This document shows positions 1 through 8,217 of a stretch of DNA of 64,000 nucleotides, in pieces (positions within the stretch are counted from its first letter, which is position 1; each line of letters begins with the position of its first letter). The DNA is taken from contig NZ_SMDD01000003.1 of NCBI RefSeq assembly GCF_004343255.1, positions 521,038 to 585,037 of the forward strand, in the 5' to 3' direction. The notes beneath the pieces are model-generated. The model did not search any database, had not been told where the DNA came from, and worked only from the letters and a program-made list of their open reading frames with translations. A program made the translations under genes and the position numbers. This DNA is from Laceyella sacchari (GTDB lineage Bacteria > Bacillota > Bacilli > Thermoactinomycetales > Thermoactinomycetaceae).

Positions 1-1561
1 GCTGCTCTTCAGCCTTGCCGGGGATGATCTGATTAAATTTGCCTGCCGACATTTCCAGCCATTCTTTCACCGTGGAGCCGGTGACTTTAATCGCTTTCAA
101 TGTGTTGTCGTACAAATACAAATCCCCGGCACTACGAATGGTGAGATCACCTTTTTTAATCTCGGTGTATTCATCTGGACCGTTGCGCCCGGCTTTAAAT
201 GGCGCGCCGACAGACAAGATGGGCAAATCTTTATATTCAGGTTTCGTCGTGGCGATCATTTTCTCCACATACCACTTCTGGGCGTTGGTCACCACTTGGA
301 TCGAAGGGTCATCCTGAACCAGCGAAAAGTAACTGTGAATGTCGCCGGTGGTTTTGCCGATGGGGGTATTCACGTAAGCAACGGTTGCTTCATGATCTTT
401 TTTGATGGCTTTGACCACATCTCGATCAGGCTGAACCGTGCTGACGGTTTTGTTTTTTCCGGTGGCTGGGTCCTTGATATCTTTCCATGTCTCGCGTGTA
501 AATGACTGGGAAGTGACCACCCGCCATTTTCCTTTTTCCTTGGTCAAGACGAGGTCGATGATACCCAGAGAGCCTCCGCCGTAGCCAGCTTGCACCGCCG
601 GAACCCCGTTAATGGTGCCTCGTTGGTTGTTAACGCCGGGTAACGGCTTCTTGTCGGGGCCGAGGAACAGTTCATCAAGCGCGGCCTCACTTTTCGCTGG
701 AAACACCTTGTGCGTGTGAGAGAACGTGATGGCGTCGATGCCGGGCACTTCGCTCAAGGAATAAATCACATCTTCCGTATTGTTCTTGTTGCCGCTGAAG
801 CCGGAATGGGCCATGGCCACAACCAAATCGGCCCCTTTTTTTCTCATTTCAGGCACGAATTTTTTGGCTGTTTGCACCACATCTTTGGCGATGACTTTCC
901 CTTCCAAGTTCGTTTTGTCCCATTCATTGATTTGTGGCGGAACAAAGCCGATGAAGCCAATTTTCAGCATATGGGTTTTGCCCCGCTCATCGACCACTTT
1001 CTTTTTCATGATTTGATACGGTTTAAACCGGTTCTTGTCATTCTTGGGATTCTTGTCATGATCATCTACATACACATTGGCGTTCACATAAGGGAATTTG
1101 GCGTCGTTATAAGCTTCCTCAAGGAAATCCAGTCCATAGTTGAACTCATGGTTGCCCAATGTCGCGATATCATAACCCATGAGGTTCATAGCCTTGAAGA
1201 CGGGATGCACTTCTCCTTTTTTCAAAGGCTTGATTTTCGCTTTGTACGTTCCAAGCGGCGTTCCTTGGATCAAATCCCCATTGTCGACGAGTACGGTATT
1301 TTTCACTTCTTTGCGCGCTTCTTTCACCAGCGTCGCCGTTTTGGCCAAACCCACTTTCTCATAATCTGCGTTTTTGTAATAGTCGTAGTTCAAGAGATTG
1401 GTATGCACATCGGTTGTTTCCATGATGCGCAACTTCAGCAGATGGTGTTGATCAAATTTGGCAGCCTCTGCTTTATTTGAAAACAAAGGTGCCGCAATGA
1501 GGCTCAAGGCGATTGAAGCAGATAAAACCTTTCTGGCATGTCTGGACATTCGCATTTTCAT
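1..1561 (-). CDS. 2',3'-cyclic-nucleotide phosphodiesterase / nucleotidase, secreted, 3' end cut by window
   Basis: Reading from 1561 gives 520 codons and runs off the window start, so the C-terminus is missing. The start ATG follows AGGGTG. An N-terminal signal peptide has a basic stretch, a hydrophobic core and an AEA-type cleavage site near residue 33. The calcineurin-like metallophosphatase domain shows DVH at 51-53, GD near 95-96, GNHE near 136-139, then AHSGF and SHTH. The 'FDYYKNADYEKVGLAKTA'-like segment after DVH is typical of the CpdB/YfkN branch rather than plain 5'-nucleotidases. A 5'-nucleotidase C-terminal domain begins near residue 360. The family hydrolyses cyclic nucleotides and 3'-nucleotides outside the membrane for phosphate and nucleoside scavenging. 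Confidence 0.88.
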   Translation of the reverse strand, partial: MKMRMSRHARKVLSASIALSLIAAPLFSNKAEAAKFDQHHLLKLRIMETTDVHTNLLNYDYYKNADYEKVGLAKTATLVKEARKEVKNTVLVDNGDLIQGTPLGTYKAKIKPLKKGEVHPVFKAMNLMGYDIATLGNHEFNYGLDFLEEAYNDAKFPYVNANVYVDDHDKNPKNDKNRFKPYQIMKKKVVDERGKTHMLKIGFIGFVPPQINEWDKTNLEGKVIAKDVVQTAKKFVPEMRKKGADLVVAMAHSGFSGNKNNTEDVIYSLSEVPGIDAITFSHTHKVFPAKSEAALDELFLGPDKKPLPGVNNQRGTINGVPAVQAGYGGGSLGIIDLVLTKEKGKWRVVTSQSFTRETWKDIKDPATGKNKTVSTVQPDRDVVKAIKKDHEATVAYVNTPIGKTTGDIHSYFSLVQDDPSIQVVTNAQKWYVEKMIATTKPEYKDLPILSVGAPFKAGRNGPDEYTEIKKGDLTIRSAGDLYLYDNTLKAIKVTGSTVKEWLEMSAGKFNQIIPGKAEEQ

Positions 1562-1788
1562 CCATCATTCACCCTTTTAACAATTTGCAGACTTTGACAT
1601 GCTATATTAAAAACTCGCAATAAATAGTATATCAAATAAACGATACCAATTAATATGAATATAAATTAATACACAAACAAAAAATATTTTCTTAAAATTC
1701 CCCTTTTAACACAAAGTGGTGTTTTGTCCATTTGCGCTGACGGCACTGCTCGTTCTCAAACCTGAAAAATACTGGTTCCGCACATAAC

Positions 1789-1823
1789 AAAAGGTTGGCT
1801 CCCACTCGGAAAGCCAACCTTTT
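1789..1823 (-). terminator. Rho-independent terminator of the 55-aa gene
   Basis: A 12-bp perfect stem (AAAAGGTTGGCT pairing with AGCCAACCTTTT) with an 11-nt loop lies just after the stop codon at 1838. Confidence 0.7.
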
Positions 1824-1837
1824 GCGTTGTCTATCTA

Positions 1838-2005
1838 TTACATTAATCCCAATTTTGTTTTCAGTTCCCGCCGTTTTTGTTTCAACTGTTTCAACTCTTC
1901 ATATAAGTCGTATTGCGCCAAAAATTCATGGCGCTCTTTTGCCAGAAGATACTCCTGCTTCACGGAAAAGAGACGCTCCTCCAGTGCTTTCAATTGTTCA
2001 ACCAT
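1838..2005 (-). CDS. Small coiled-coil protein, 55 aa, function unknown
   Basis: An ATG start has a GAGGTG site 8 nt upstream, and a terminator follows the stop. The product is almost entirely charged helix: leucine heptads such as LKALEERL and EELKQLKQKRREL with Lys/Glu alternation, and no cysteine or membrane segment. This indicates a small coiled-coil protein. I do not recognise a family. The clear ribosome binding site and the dedicated terminator support it being real. Confidence 0.65.
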   Translation of the reverse strand: MVEQLKALEERLFSVKQEYLLAKERHEFLAQYDLYEELKQLKQKRRELKTKLGLM

Positions 2006-2192
2006 CGCAAGCACCTCGATTCATTCTTTTTAATAATAGTTTTTCAGGAACTAAAGCTTACTTACCCCAATTGCAAACAAGCTAAACCACATTTTTTGAC
2101 ACATTCTCAAACAATTTTGCCTAAATAAGAGAAAAAACTGAATACGGGGCGAATGCACGACAAAAAACTGGAAAAAATCCACTATATTCACA

Positions 2193-2220
2193 TTGACCCA
2201 CGTCGAATCTCTGTTAAAAT
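2193..2220 (+). promoter_or_regulatory. SigA-type promoter for the 2266 gene pair
   Basis: TTGACC at 2193-2198 and TAAAAT at 2215-2220 are separated by 16 bp. They lie about 45 bp upstream of the GTG start at 2266. Confidence 0.5.
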
Positions 2221-2265
2221 AGTAATCTGGCAAACTAGCGATTATATGAAAGGAGTTATTGGCTC

Positions 2266-2421
2266 GTGTCCGTAAACCCTCAATATATGCCTTCTTTTCT
2301 GGAAGAATTTCGCACAATGAAACTGGAAATGATGATTCGCGATCTTCACAAATTGAGCCATGAGGAGCTTATCCGAATCAAAAAGGAAATTGATGAACTC
2401 CTTCATTCTGAAAAAGAGTAG
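2266..2421 (+). CDS. Small helical protein, 51 aa, function unknown
   Basis: A GTG start is preceded by AAAGGAG at about 10 nt. The product is a short amphipathic helical protein with the segment LSHEELIRIKKEIDELL near the C-terminus and several methionines in the first half. It is followed after one base by the next small gene, so the two are probably cotranscribed and translationally coupled. No family was recognised; its size recalls small regulatory anti-factors of Bacilli, but that is only a resemblance in length and helix content. Confidence 0.6.
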   Translation: MSVNPQYMPSFLEEFRTMKLEMMIRDLHKLSHEELIRIKKEIDELLHSEKE

Positions 2422-2431
2422 GATGAACCGT

Positions 2432-2650
2432 ATGACTCAACCGACAGAAAAATTGTTAATTCAAACCTACAAACATATTAATGAGTCGCGTAATCTATTG
2501 GAGCAGCTGATTAATCAGTTGGGACAACAGCAACAATTCGTCCATCACCTCCCTGAAGATATTCAACATCTTATTCAGATCGCCCTCGAATTATCACCTG
2601 AGCAGCGCAAAACCCTGAGACTCTTCATCGAATCCCTCAAACACGACTAA
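2432..2650 (+). CDS. Small Gln-rich helical protein, 72 aa, function unknown
   Basis: I chose ATG 2432 because AGGA lies 8 nt upstream; an in-frame ATG at 2423 is the alternative (75 aa). The sequence is hydrophilic and helical with a run NQLGQQQQ in the middle and a C-terminal segment rich in Leu and Glu. It follows the 51-aa gene directly and ends at a bidirectional terminator. No domain was recognised. Confidence 0.6.
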   Translation: MTQPTEKLLIQTYKHINESRNLLEQLINQLGQQQQFVHHLPEDIQHLIQIALELSPEQRKTLRLFIESLKHD

Positions 2651-2651
2651 A

Positions 2652-2683
2652 CACCCCTACCTTCAACAATGAAAGTAGGGGTG
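2652..2683. terminator. Bidirectional terminator
   Basis: CACCCCTAC pairs with GTAGGGGTG across a 14-nt loop. It lies between the converging genes ending at 2650 (+) and 2688 (-). Confidence 0.6.
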
Positions 2684-2687
2684 CTTG

Positions 2688-3110
2688 TCATGTACCAAAC
2701 CGCCTCTGAAATATGTCCCGCGACAAAACAGAAGACCGGAACATCTTATACATTTTTGCCGCATCGACAGCCACAAACAAGCCCGTGCCCGGCGTAATCA
2801 TCTCTCCATTGATGCGGATATAATCATGGCGCGCTAACAGTCGTAACGTGGCCGGCCACGCATTCTCGCCATCAGGCCCAAGCGCGTCGCCAAACAAGTT
2901 GATCAGCTGGCTGACATGGATGGAATAAGTTCTCTTTTGTTGGCGCAAATCCGGGTCCAGTTGTGGATAAATCAATAAACCCCATAAAATAACAAGGGCC
3001 GCCCTTTTTGATGGTTCCCACAACCGATGGGGATACATTTCTTCCTGTTCAGACTGGACAGGTCGCGAACGCAAATATGCGCTCATCTCATTCACTGACA
3101 ACGGTTTCAC
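2688..3110 (-). CDS. Conserved-looking protein of unknown function, 140 aa
   Basis: A GTG start at 3110 has AAAGGGGAG about 7 nt upstream. The protein is soluble, with a hydrophobic central helix (RAALVILWGLLIYP) flanked by Arg-rich segments, then a region with 'WPATLRLLARHDYIRI' that resembles a winged-helix recognition turn. This is a visual impression, not an assignment. It stands alone between a bidirectional terminator and the RsfA-like gene leader. Confidence 0.55.
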   Translation of the reverse strand: MKPLSVNEMSAYLRSRPVQSEQEEMYPHRLWEPSKRAALVILWGLLIYPQLDPDLRQQKRTYSIHVSQLINLFGDALGPDGENAWPATLRLLARHDYIRINGEMITPGTGLFVAVDAAKMYKMFRSSVLSRDIFQRRFGT

Positions 3111-3411
3111 GAAAATCTCCCCTTTCCGCAGTGAACAAAACCAAAAAAAACCAATTTATAGCGCCTAATATGGGTTATGGTCAAAAGTCCGCCATTATAT
3201 ACCTGTCCATTCAAACATCTGCTGTATATATAATTTCATGTTCATTTACTTAAATTTTCTTACCAAACAATATGCCGAACCTCCCGTTTTACTGTAAAAT
3301 ACCAGAGTATGAAAAGTTTTTACGATGGGTGCTAGAAAAGATTATGTCTTTTCTGTTATATTTATAAGTAAAGATTTCGACGATAATTATCGACAAAAGG
3401 GGGCGAACCCA
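3111..3411. other. Divergent intergenic region
   Basis: About 300 bp of AT-rich sequence separate the divergently oriented genes at 3110 (-) and 3412 (+). Apart from the palindrome at 3381-3392, listed separately, no convincing ORF or hairpin was seen. Confidence 0.5.
3381..3392. promoter_or_regulatory. 12-bp perfect palindrome upstream of the RsfA-like gene
   Basis: CGATAATTATCG lies just before the AAAAGGGGG ribosome binding site of the 3412 gene. The position would suit an operator, for example for autoregulation. This is inference; no binding data are available. Confidence 0.3.
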
Positions 3412-4260
3412 ATGATTTTTGATACAAAAAAAGGTAAATATACTGACGAGGAAAATCAAATTATCATTGAAACGATGAATCAAGGATTAAAAGAAGGAAA
3501 ACGGGAGCGTGAGATTTTAAAAGAATTGTCACAACAATTAAAACGAGGCTATGCGGGCATCATGTCCCATGTTCGAAAGCTGAGATCGGAATATCCCGAC
3601 CGCTTCCACGCATATGATGACCAGGGAGATGGAAACCGTTTGAACAGCTGGAGTGAAGAAGAAGAGGAACTCGTGATCAAGACCGTGAATCAATTTTTGG
3701 AGGAAGGAAAACCGTTGTCCCAAGCCATTGCCGAACTGGAAAGCCAGCTCTCCCGCACCCAGGGTGCCATCTATCAACGCATTTACACGCTCAGACGGAA
3801 GCATCCAGACAAATTTACTCATCTCCCCGAAAGACGACCGCGACGCCGGCGGAAAATACATGATTGGGAACCGCAACATGCCTCGATTCCTTCACTTGAT
3901 GAGTACAGCGCACGCAATCAATCAGGCTTTGACCATTTCTCGTCGACTGCAGAGCAACAGCTAGCCACCGCTATCGACCACCTTCATACATACAACAAAT
4001 CCCTATTCAAACCCATTTCGTTTAACAACAAAGATCAAGCAGCTGCTTTGACCAATGAGGAAGAAATGGTAATCAAAGCCTTCACGGAACGTTATGGACA
4101 CCTCAATCCCGAATCGCGTAACAAAATGATCGATCTGATGCGTACATACGGCAGCACCCGCGTCTCCATCGCCATTTTCACCCTTGCAGAAGACAAAGCC
4201 TTTCCTGTTTATATTCTGGAATTCTTGGAGCGGCGGTTACGCAATCATAAGTTTTTGTGA
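3412..4260 (+). CDS. RsfA-family prespore-specific transcription regulator, two Myb-like repeats
   Basis: I chose ATG 3412 because AAAAGGGGG lies 8 nt upstream; the longer reading frame to 3325 lacks a site. The 282-aa product has two tandem Myb/SANT-like repeats, about residues 8-66 and 79-136. Both follow the pattern W/Y-S/T-x-E-E-(aliphatic)-N-Q-x-L-x-E-G-K, end in a basic helix (HVRKLRSEYPDRF and RIYTLRRKHPDKF), and are joined by an acidic linker. An Arg-rich patch (RRPRRRRK) follows. RsfA of B. subtilis modulates sigma-F-dependent genes in the forespore. The C-terminal 100 residues are helical and unassigned. Family assignment is good; orthology to RsfA itself is not shown. Confidence 0.72.
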   Translation: MIFDTKKGKYTDEENQIIIETMNQGLKEGKREREILKELSQQLKRGYAGIMSHVRKLRSEYPDRFHAYDDQGDGNRLNSWSEEEEELVIKTVNQFLEEGKPLSQAIAELESQLSRTQGAIYQRIYTLRRKHPDKFTHLPERRPRRRRKIHDWEPQHASIPSLDEYSARNQSGFDHFSSTAEQQLATAIDHLHTYNKSLFKPISFNNKDQAAALTNEEEMVIKAFTERYGHLNPESRNKMIDLMRTYGSTRVSIAIFTLAEDKAFPVYILEFLERRLRNHKFL

Positions 4261-4282
4261 AATGGTAAACGAACTCAACAAA

Positions 4283-4316
4283 AAAGCACGAACCTATTAC
4301 GGTCCGTGCTCTTTTA
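4283..4316. terminator. Bidirectional terminator between the RsfA-like gene and minE
   Basis: AAAAGCACG pairs with CGTGCTCTTTT. The stem lies between two converging genes and overlaps the minE stop codon. Confidence 0.6.
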
Positions 4317-4574
4317 AATCGGCTCTTTCAATCTGACTGGGATGCTTGCGTTGATAATAGTGGTTCTCTCTTTTGCCTGTGGGATCACTTCAACATGCCC
4401 CACCACATCATACCCGAACTCATCGCACAACTCGATCAGGCGCGTGCGAAACATCTTGATTTTTTTCTCGTCAATATCTGAACGTTGAAAGCTCAGTACC
4501 AGTGACAACCGGTCATCCGCCGTCACTGCGGTCGGCTCGTCTTTATCACGACCGAACATGTTTAAAAAAGCCAC
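4314..4574 (-). CDS. minE: Cell division topological specificity factor MinE
   Basis: I chose GTG 4574 because GGGGTG lies 7 nt upstream and the product then begins MAFLNMFG, like the membrane-targeting start of MinE. GTG 4583 is the alternative. The 86-aa length fits MinE. The helix or strand segment DRLSLVLSFQR matches the MinD-contacting region, and the C-terminal half (LIELCDEFGYD, then HVEVIPQ, then INASIPVRL) matches the topological-specificity domain. MinE stimulates MinD ATPase and drives its membrane release. It starts 23 bp after minD (13 bp if the upstream GTG is used), so the two form an operon. Min systems with MinE are usual in Proteobacteria and some Clostridia; Bacillus uses DivIVA/MinJ instead. 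Confidence 0.78.
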   Translation of the reverse strand: MAFLNMFGRDKDEPTAVTADDRLSLVLSFQRSDIDEKKIKMFRTRLIELCDEFGYDVVGHVEVIPQAKERTTIINASIPVRLKEPI

Positions 4575-4596
4575 AATGCTCACCCCAATGGCCTAC

Positions 4597-5397
4597 TCAA
4601 GCAATACTGAATAGACGTTTGATTTTTGTGATCAGGTTGGTTTCCTCTAATTCCAAAAAAGGCACATCTTCACCAGCAATTCTGCGTGCGATATTGGAAA
4701 AAGCTTTGCCGGCCATCGATTTGGCATCCAAAATCACCGGTTCTCCTGTATTGGACGAACGGATGATCCGTTTGTCTTCCGGCACCACCCCGAGCAAGCT
4801 GATCGCCAGATGGCTTTGCACACGCTCAACACTCAACATGTCCCCATCTCGCACCATGCCGGGTTGAACCCGGTTGACCACCAAATCAATATGTTTGACA
4901 TTGGCCGCTTCCAACAATCCAATGACTCGGTCTGAATCACGTACCGACGGGATCTCGGGGTTCACTACGAGGATGGCACGATCTGCAGGGGCTATGGCAT
5001 TACGAAACCCACCCTCGATTCCGGCAGGAGAATCAATCAAGATGTAATCAAATTCCTTACGCAGTTCATCTACGACTGCCGTAAGCTGATCGGGTGAGAC
5101 CTCTTCTTTGTATCTTGTCTGGGCTGCCGGCAACAGGGCCAGCTCCGGAAACTCTTTGTGTCTGACCAGTGATTGGCGCAATTGGCACACACCTTCGATA
5201 ACATCAACCAAGTCATACACAATCCGGTTTTCCAATCCCAGCATTAAATCCAACTTGCGGAGTCCGATATCGGTATCCACCAGGCACACTTTGTAGCCAA
5301 GCTGGGCAAGGCCTAGACCAAGCGAGGCGACTGTCGTCGATTTCCCCACTCCGCCCTTGCCACTTGTCACGGTGATAGCCATTGACCTGTGGTTCAT
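4597..5397 (-). CDS. minD: Septum site-determining ATPase MinD
   Basis: The 266-aa protein has the deviant Walker A motif SGKGGVGKST at residues 12-21, the LVDTDIGLRKLD switch I region, the MinD signature DSPAGIEGG and the NRVQPGMV segment. It ends in an amphipathic helix (LITKIKRLFSIA), the membrane-targeting sequence. MinD dimerises with ATP on the membrane and recruits partner proteins that block FtsZ ring assembly near poles. AAAGGGG precedes the ATG at about 11 nt. It is cotranscribed with minE. No minC, mreB, mreC or mreD gene is present upstream, unlike the common mre-min cluster. Confidence 0.92.
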   Translation of the reverse strand: MNHRSMAITVTSGKGGVGKSTTVASLGLGLAQLGYKVCLVDTDIGLRKLDLMLGLENRIVYDLVDVIEGVCQLRQSLVRHKEFPELALLPAAQTRYKEEVSPDQLTAVVDELRKEFDYILIDSPAGIEGGFRNAIAPADRAILVVNPEIPSVRDSDRVIGLLEAANVKHIDLVVNRVQPGMVRDGDMLSVERVQSHLAISLLGVVPEDKRIIRSSNTGEPVILDAKSMAGKAFSNIARRIAGEDVPFLELEETNLITKIKRLFSIA

Positions 5398-5609
5398 TCC
5401 GCGATTACCCCTTTCCTAACCCTCTTATGTATCTGAAGCGCCACTCGTTTTTCACATTGGCTGTTTCCCGCGTTTTTCTACAAGATTCAACATTATTGTA
5501 GCAAACCCGCAGAAATAAAAAAAGTAAGAAATCAGCCCCAAACCCTTGCAGGTTCGCTTGCCGACTCCTTACCCATCGGACTTTCACGCCGCAACCGAGC
5601 AACCGGTTG

Positions 5610-5969
5610 TCAACGGGTATGTTTATAAGCTTCTAGTTCACTCGACAATAAGCGCCAAACAAGGAGGACGGCTGTCATATCGTCCACATACCCCACCGCC
5701 GGCAACACGTCCAGAACAACATCCGTCGGTATGATGAAGTACAGAAGCGCCGCCCCGATCAACCCTTTTTTAGCTGCGTGTACTTCTGGATCCCGAAAAT
5801 ATTGATACATGATCTTCAATTTGTCGATGATGGCGTCGATCCCGCCGACTCGTTCCACTTTGTGGTTAAACTCATTCACAATGGTTTGCGAGCCTTCTTT
5901 GGTCATGGCCCGACGTTTAAATGCCATCAGCTTGCTCCAAATGCGTTGTCGATCTGGATGTTCAGCCAA
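5610..5969 (-). CDS. YkvA family protein (DUF1232)
   Basis: I chose TTG 5969 because GAGGAGG lies about 8 nt upstream. An in-frame ATG at 5990 exists but has no site. The 119-aa product has the DUF1232 signature near its C-terminus: a hydrophobic helix (GLIGAALLYFIIPTDVVLD) followed by VLPAVGYVDDMTAVLLVW. The N-terminal half is basic and helical. The family is membrane-associated and its function is not established. It lies alone between minD and a zinc-ribbon protein gene. Confidence 0.75.
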   Translation of the reverse strand: MAEHPDRQRIWSKLMAFKRRAMTKEGSQTIVNEFNHKVERVGGIDAIIDKLKIMYQYFRDPEVHAAKKGLIGAALLYFIIPTDVVLDVLPAVGYVDDMTAVLLVWRLLSSELEAYKHTR

Positions 5970-6025
5970 CGAGAGCCCCTCCTCAAACATGATCGTGCGG
6001 ATGAAACGGCGAATGCAGATTCATC

Positions 6026-6544
6026 TCAATAAAACCGCTTGTGACAATGCGAACAACTGGTCGCTTCGCTCTCTACCTGATGCGCGCAGAAAGGACAAAG
6101 ATATAACACAGCCACGCGGGTTCCACCCATATCGATAGAGGCCGGCGCGTCTTGGTGCTCCTCAGCTTGTGGGAGCGCTTCAACGGTGGCCAGATCATCT
6201 GCTCTCTCCTCTACCAGCGTCGGAGTGACTTCTTCCGCGTGATCGGCCTGTTGGTTAGACCGCTTCAACACTTCCAATTCCTGTTGCAAGGCATGCAACT
6301 GTTCATATTGATCACGCACCGTTTTTAAGAGCTGATTGATCGCTTCCGACTCAGACAGATCCTGATTTTGTTCCCACGTTTGATAAACTTCCCGGCCCAA
6401 ATTGGCGATGAGCCGATCGATATCATCTTTTTTTCCTTTTATCCGCAATGTCAAACGGCTGATTTCCAACATCTGTTGAGACATTTGACCCGCCGTTTCT
6501 ACCCCTTTTTCCAGTTTCTGTTTCAATTCTTGTAAAAAACTCAT
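6026..6544 (-). CDS. Coiled-coil protein with C-terminal zinc ribbon
   Basis: ATG 6544 has AAGGAG 8 nt upstream; the longer frame to 6643 has no site. The 172-aa protein has a helical coiled-coil N-terminal half (residues about 10-100, with LEVLKRSNQQ near its end) and an acidic Ala/Glu/Asp-rich linker. Its C-terminal ribbon CPFC-x9-SCSHCHKRF carries four cysteines in two CxxC pairs. Such proteins may bridge other proteins, but the function is unknown. Confidence 0.65.
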   Translation of the reverse strand: MSFLQELKQKLEKGVETAGQMSQQMLEISRLTLRIKGKKDDIDRLIANLGREVYQTWEQNQDLSESEAINQLLKTVRDQYEQLHALQQELEVLKRSNQQADHAEEVTPTLVEERADDLATVEALPQAEEHQDAPASIDMGGTRVAVLYLCPFCAHQVESEATSCSHCHKRFY

Positions 6545-6778
6545 CCTATCGCTCCTTAAGTGCACCTTGCTGGTATTAATATTAACCAGTCGTTCTTCCT
6601 TGCACAAGAATGATTTCGAGCAGAATCGTTTCCTGTCACGCAAAAATGCCGCGTCCTCTCATCTCCCCGGGAGCGCACCGGAGAAACGCGGTTCCGTTCA
6701 TCATATACCCCTTCTGGCGACATTTCTATCCGATTAGACGAGATTTCACCATTTTATCCAAAATGCGTTCGCAGATCG

Positions 6779-7993
6779 TCAAGCAGAGCTTTTCATCGTC
6801 GCCATCGACTCCTTGCCTGCGCCTTTCAATCCTGCTTTCAGCCATAAGGCTGCCACCAAGAGAATGACTGACGTAATCAAGAAGATGCCGCGAATCCCAA
6901 TAAGACCAGACAGCACCCCATACGTGGCTGGCCCCAGCATATTTCCAATGCAGTTGGCACTTGTCAGATAGCCGAAGACTGTACTCTCCTTACCAGCCGG
7001 CGCAAACTTTCGAATTAGCGTGCTTACCGAAGGCATCAATCCTCCTAAGCAAAGCCCCAATAAAAATCGGCAAATCAACAGTTGCCAGACAGAATGGACA
7101 AACACATGCGGAATAAAAAACAATGCAGTGGCAATCAAACAACCGAACAAAACTTTCTCCGAACCGTATCGGTCTCCCAATTTGCCCAAAATCGGAGCAA
7201 AGATCATGTTTGAAAAACTGGTAATAGAAATGACCAGCCCTGCAAAAAAAGCGACATACCCTCCCGGTACGCCCAGTTCCGTCACAAACAACGACATTTG
7301 GGGCCCCGGGCCCAACGTCGCGAACTGCAATAAGATGGCCACGGTAAACATAATCACCAATGGGCGTTGGTGCAAAATCATAGACCCTTCCGCCCAAAAG
7401 CTCGCCCGCTTCTCCTCTTTGACTGGGACAAATTCCTCTTTCACCGCAAACAATACGATGAAGCTGGCCGTCATCAGGCAAGCGGAGGTCCAGAAAAAGA
7501 TTTCGCTATATCCGATAACCTCAGCCATCATTCCCCCAACAAATGGTCCCATAATCGACCCCGCCACAGCTCCTGACGACAACATCCCTAAAGCGTAACC
7601 AACCCGTTCTTTCGGGGTATTGGTAGCGACAAGGGAAATCGAAGCGGGAATAAACCCGGAGATGGTACCGTTCAACAAACGAAGAATCAACAATTGCCAC
7701 GGCGATGTGGCTAGGCCAGTCAAAAAAATGACGATCGCCATGCCGAAACCTGACCGCAAAATCATGATTTTCCTGCCATGCCGGTCTGCTAGGCGACCCC
7801 AGATGGGTGCCACGATAAACGCCGACAGAAAATTGGCACCGAATATAATCCCGGCCCAAAAGTTGATGTCCGACGGTTTGGTGCCCATCTCTTTCAAATA
7901 CAACGGCAAAAACGGGATGACCATGGACATGGCCCCCAACACGAGAAACTGGGAAAACATCAAGATATATAAATTTCTTTTCCACTGCTCCAT
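6779..7993 (-). CDS. MFS transporter, multidrug-efflux type (DHA1)
   Basis: The ATG start has AAGGAGAGG about 7 nt upstream. The 404-aa protein has twelve predicted hydrophobic segments. The loop between helices 2 and 3 has MFS motif A (GRLADRHGRKIMIL), the corresponding loop of the second half has GKLGDRYGSEKVL, and helix 5 has GPFVGG (motif C of drug/H+ antiporters). It resembles the MdtG/NorA-type drug:H+ antiporter group. Substrate cannot be read from sequence. It is preceded by a doubtful small ORF and the ylbG terminator. Confidence 0.88.
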   Translation of the reverse strand: MEQWKRNLYILMFSQFLVLGAMSMVIPFLPLYLKEMGTKPSDINFWAGIIFGANFLSAFIVAPIWGRLADRHGRKIMILRSGFGMAIVIFLTGLATSPWQLLILRLLNGTISGFIPASISLVATNTPKERVGYALGMLSSGAVAGSIMGPFVGGMMAEVIGYSEIFFWTSACLMTASFIVLFAVKEEFVPVKEEKRASFWAEGSMILHQRPLVIMFTVAILLQFATLGPGPQMSLFVTELGVPGGYVAFFAGLVISITSFSNMIFAPILGKLGDRYGSEKVLFGCLIATALFFIPHVFVHSVWQLLICRFLLGLCLGGLMPSVSTLIRKFAPAGKESTVFGYLTSANCIGNMLGPATYGVLSGLIGIRGIFLITSVILLVAALWLKAGLKGAGKESMATMKSSA

Positions 7994-8018
7994 TCGCTAT
8001 CCTCTCCTTACGTTCATT

Positions 8019-8168
8019 TTAAATTTCGTGTACAGAAACATCAAACCGGATCTGTTTTCCCTGCACGTGATAAAAGGCCGTCATGCCGTGTATCGGCTCG
8101 GGAATATAAACAGATGGCACTTTGTTGCATCCTTGCGCCGCGAAAAACCATGTCCATGCAACCGACAT
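8019..8168 (-). CDS. Doubtful small ORF, 49 aa
   Basis: This is an open frame between the ylbG terminator and the MFS gene, starting at ATG 8168 with only a weak ACGGA upstream. The C-terminal part (YIPEPIHGMTAFYHV) has a protein-like composition. It could be a small gene or leader of the MFS gene, or chance. No family was recognised. Confidence 0.25.
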   Translation of the reverse strand: MSVAWTWFFAAQGCNKVPSVYIPEPIHGMTAFYHVQGKQIRFDVSVHEI

Positions 8169-8182
8169 TCCGTTATAAACAC

Positions 8183-8210
8183 AAAAAACCTGCCACACGA
8201 TCGTGGCAGG
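8183..8210 (-). terminator. Rho-independent terminator of ylbG
   Basis: On the minus strand CCTGCCAC pairs with GTGGCAGG, followed by TTTTTT. It lies 8 bp after the ylbG stop codon. Confidence 0.85.
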
Positions 8211-8217
8211 AGCGAAC

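Noticed and set aside
5405-5602. 65-aa frame on the minus strand upstream of minD
   Set aside because: No ribosome binding site, odd composition and position between minD and the YkvA gene; it looks like chance.
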